Shown here: positions 63,708 through 64,000 of the stretch, piece by piece
Position numbering within the stretch: position 1 is the first letter of the stretch
Layout of the letters: each line of letters opens with the position of its first letter
NCBI RefSeq assembly: GCF_001292625.1
Contig: NZ_LAJH01000017.1
Span: 1 to 64,000 of the forward strand
Length of the DNA stretch: 64,000 nt
Direction: 5' to 3'
Origin: Shimia sp. SK013
Lineage (GTDB): Bacteria > Pseudomonadota > Alphaproteobacteria > Rhodobacterales > Rhodobacteraceae
Notes under the pieces: generated by a model
Database searches by the model: none
What the model was told of the DNA's origin: nothing
The model's input: the letters and a program-made list of their open reading frames with translations, nothing else
Position numbers and translations under genes: made by a program

Positions 63708-64000
63708 TCAGCCCCCTGACACGCGACGCAAAACTTCGGCGGTCACCGCTTTTGTGCCCATATCCCCGCCAAACTCCATAGGCCGCAGCGCATAGTCACT
63801 AAATCCTGCGTCCACTGCGCCTTCGATAAACGCGCCAGCCGTCTCAAGACGCATATCGCCGGATTTCTCGGCCAAATAGTCCAACATCATTGCCCCGCTA
63901 AGGATTGCCGCAAGTGGGTTGGCTTTGTCCTGCCCCATAATGTCGGGCGCGCTGCCATGTGCCGGCTGGAACAGACCTGTTTCGTCGCCAATTTCGCCAC
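63708..64000 (-). CDS. Isopropylmalate/isocitrate-dehydrogenase-type enzyme, C-terminal part (cut by window edge)
   Basis: The last 96 or so codons of a beta-decarboxylating dehydrogenase: [20 protein letters not shown], then [20 protein letters not shown]. These are the cofactor-binding and helix motifs of the IPMDH family. In front of otnK and otnC it is more likely a tetronate, tartrate or D-malate type dehydrogenase that makes the 3-oxo acid than LeuB; the specific activity cannot be set from the fragment. Confidence 0.8.
   Translation of the reverse strand, partial: GEIGDETGLFQPAHGSAPDIMGQDKANPLAAILSGAMMLDYLAEKSGDMRLETAGAFIEGAVDAGFSDYALRPMEFGGDMGTKAVTAEVLRRVSGG

Noticed and set aside
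63708..64000. LeuB (3-isopropylmalate dehydrogenase) for leucine synthesis
   Set aside because: The family motifs fit, but the gene sits in a tetronate-type catabolic operon and away from leuA; a sugar-acid dehydrogenase is more likely.

Overview
The window looks like a chromosome segment of a Rhodobacteraceae (Roseobacter-group) alphaproteobacterium. The grounds are high G+C content, the glyQ/DUF6446/glyS neighbourhood, a gcvT-gcvH-gcvP operon behind a tandem glycine riboswitch, many ABC and TRAP solute transporters, LysR/IclR control, and one-carbon genes typical of that group. No rRNA, tRNA, CRISPR array or intact mobile element was seen.

Layout. 1-3.2 kb: glycyl-tRNA synthetase operon (glyQ, an orphan gene, a DUF6446 gene, gltS, start of glyS). 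3.4-5.2 kb: an exported protein with a trypsin-like domain whose catalytic triad is lost. 5.2-5.9 kb: a decayed, probably TniQ-like fragment. 5.9-6.8 kb: pirin. 7-11.8 kb: glycine cleavage operon with promoter and riboswitch. 11.9-24.5 kb: housekeeping and accessory genes (Rrf2 regulator, GGCT-like, an orphan membrane-hairpin protein, Tat-exported metallo-beta-lactamase-fold protein, mgtE, PfkB sugar kinase, nadE, a GST-like protein, an 18-19 unit MORN protein, VOC protein with divergent LysR, SDR). 24.6-26.8 kb: a probable leaderless leu leader peptide, a cupin gene and leuA. 27-30.4 kb: DUF4345/TetR pair, a SigZ-like ECF sigma factor with a Cys-tailed GST, and a ZIP transporter.

30.6-44.5 kb is one catabolic unit: a ten-gene minus-strand operon (sugar-binding protein, two permeases, GH36 alpha-galactosidase, IlvD/Edd dehydratase, SDR, DgoK, DgoA, SMP-30 lactonase, GH42 beta-galactosidase), divergent from iclR and its ABC ATPase gene. 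Together they can import alpha- and beta-galactosides, release galactose and oxidise it by the De Ley-Doudoroff route to pyruvate and glyceraldehyde-3-phosphate. 44.6-51.9 kb is the most unusual part: an aegerolysin-like small protein followed by a 2101-residue SpvB/FG-GAP/RHS protein with an Ala-rich tail and no visible immunity gene. 52-57 kb holds a methylamine-type locus (DMGDH-like flavoprotein, non-pyrrolysine MttB homologue, LysR), which could feed the folate and glycine chemistry of the gcv operon. 57.1-64 kb is a TRAP transporter with tetronate-type catabolic genes (otnK, otnC, Gfo/Idh, ABM, and an isopropylmalate-dehydrogenase-type enzyme cut by the window end).

All functions are read from sequence motifs; no database searches were possible.
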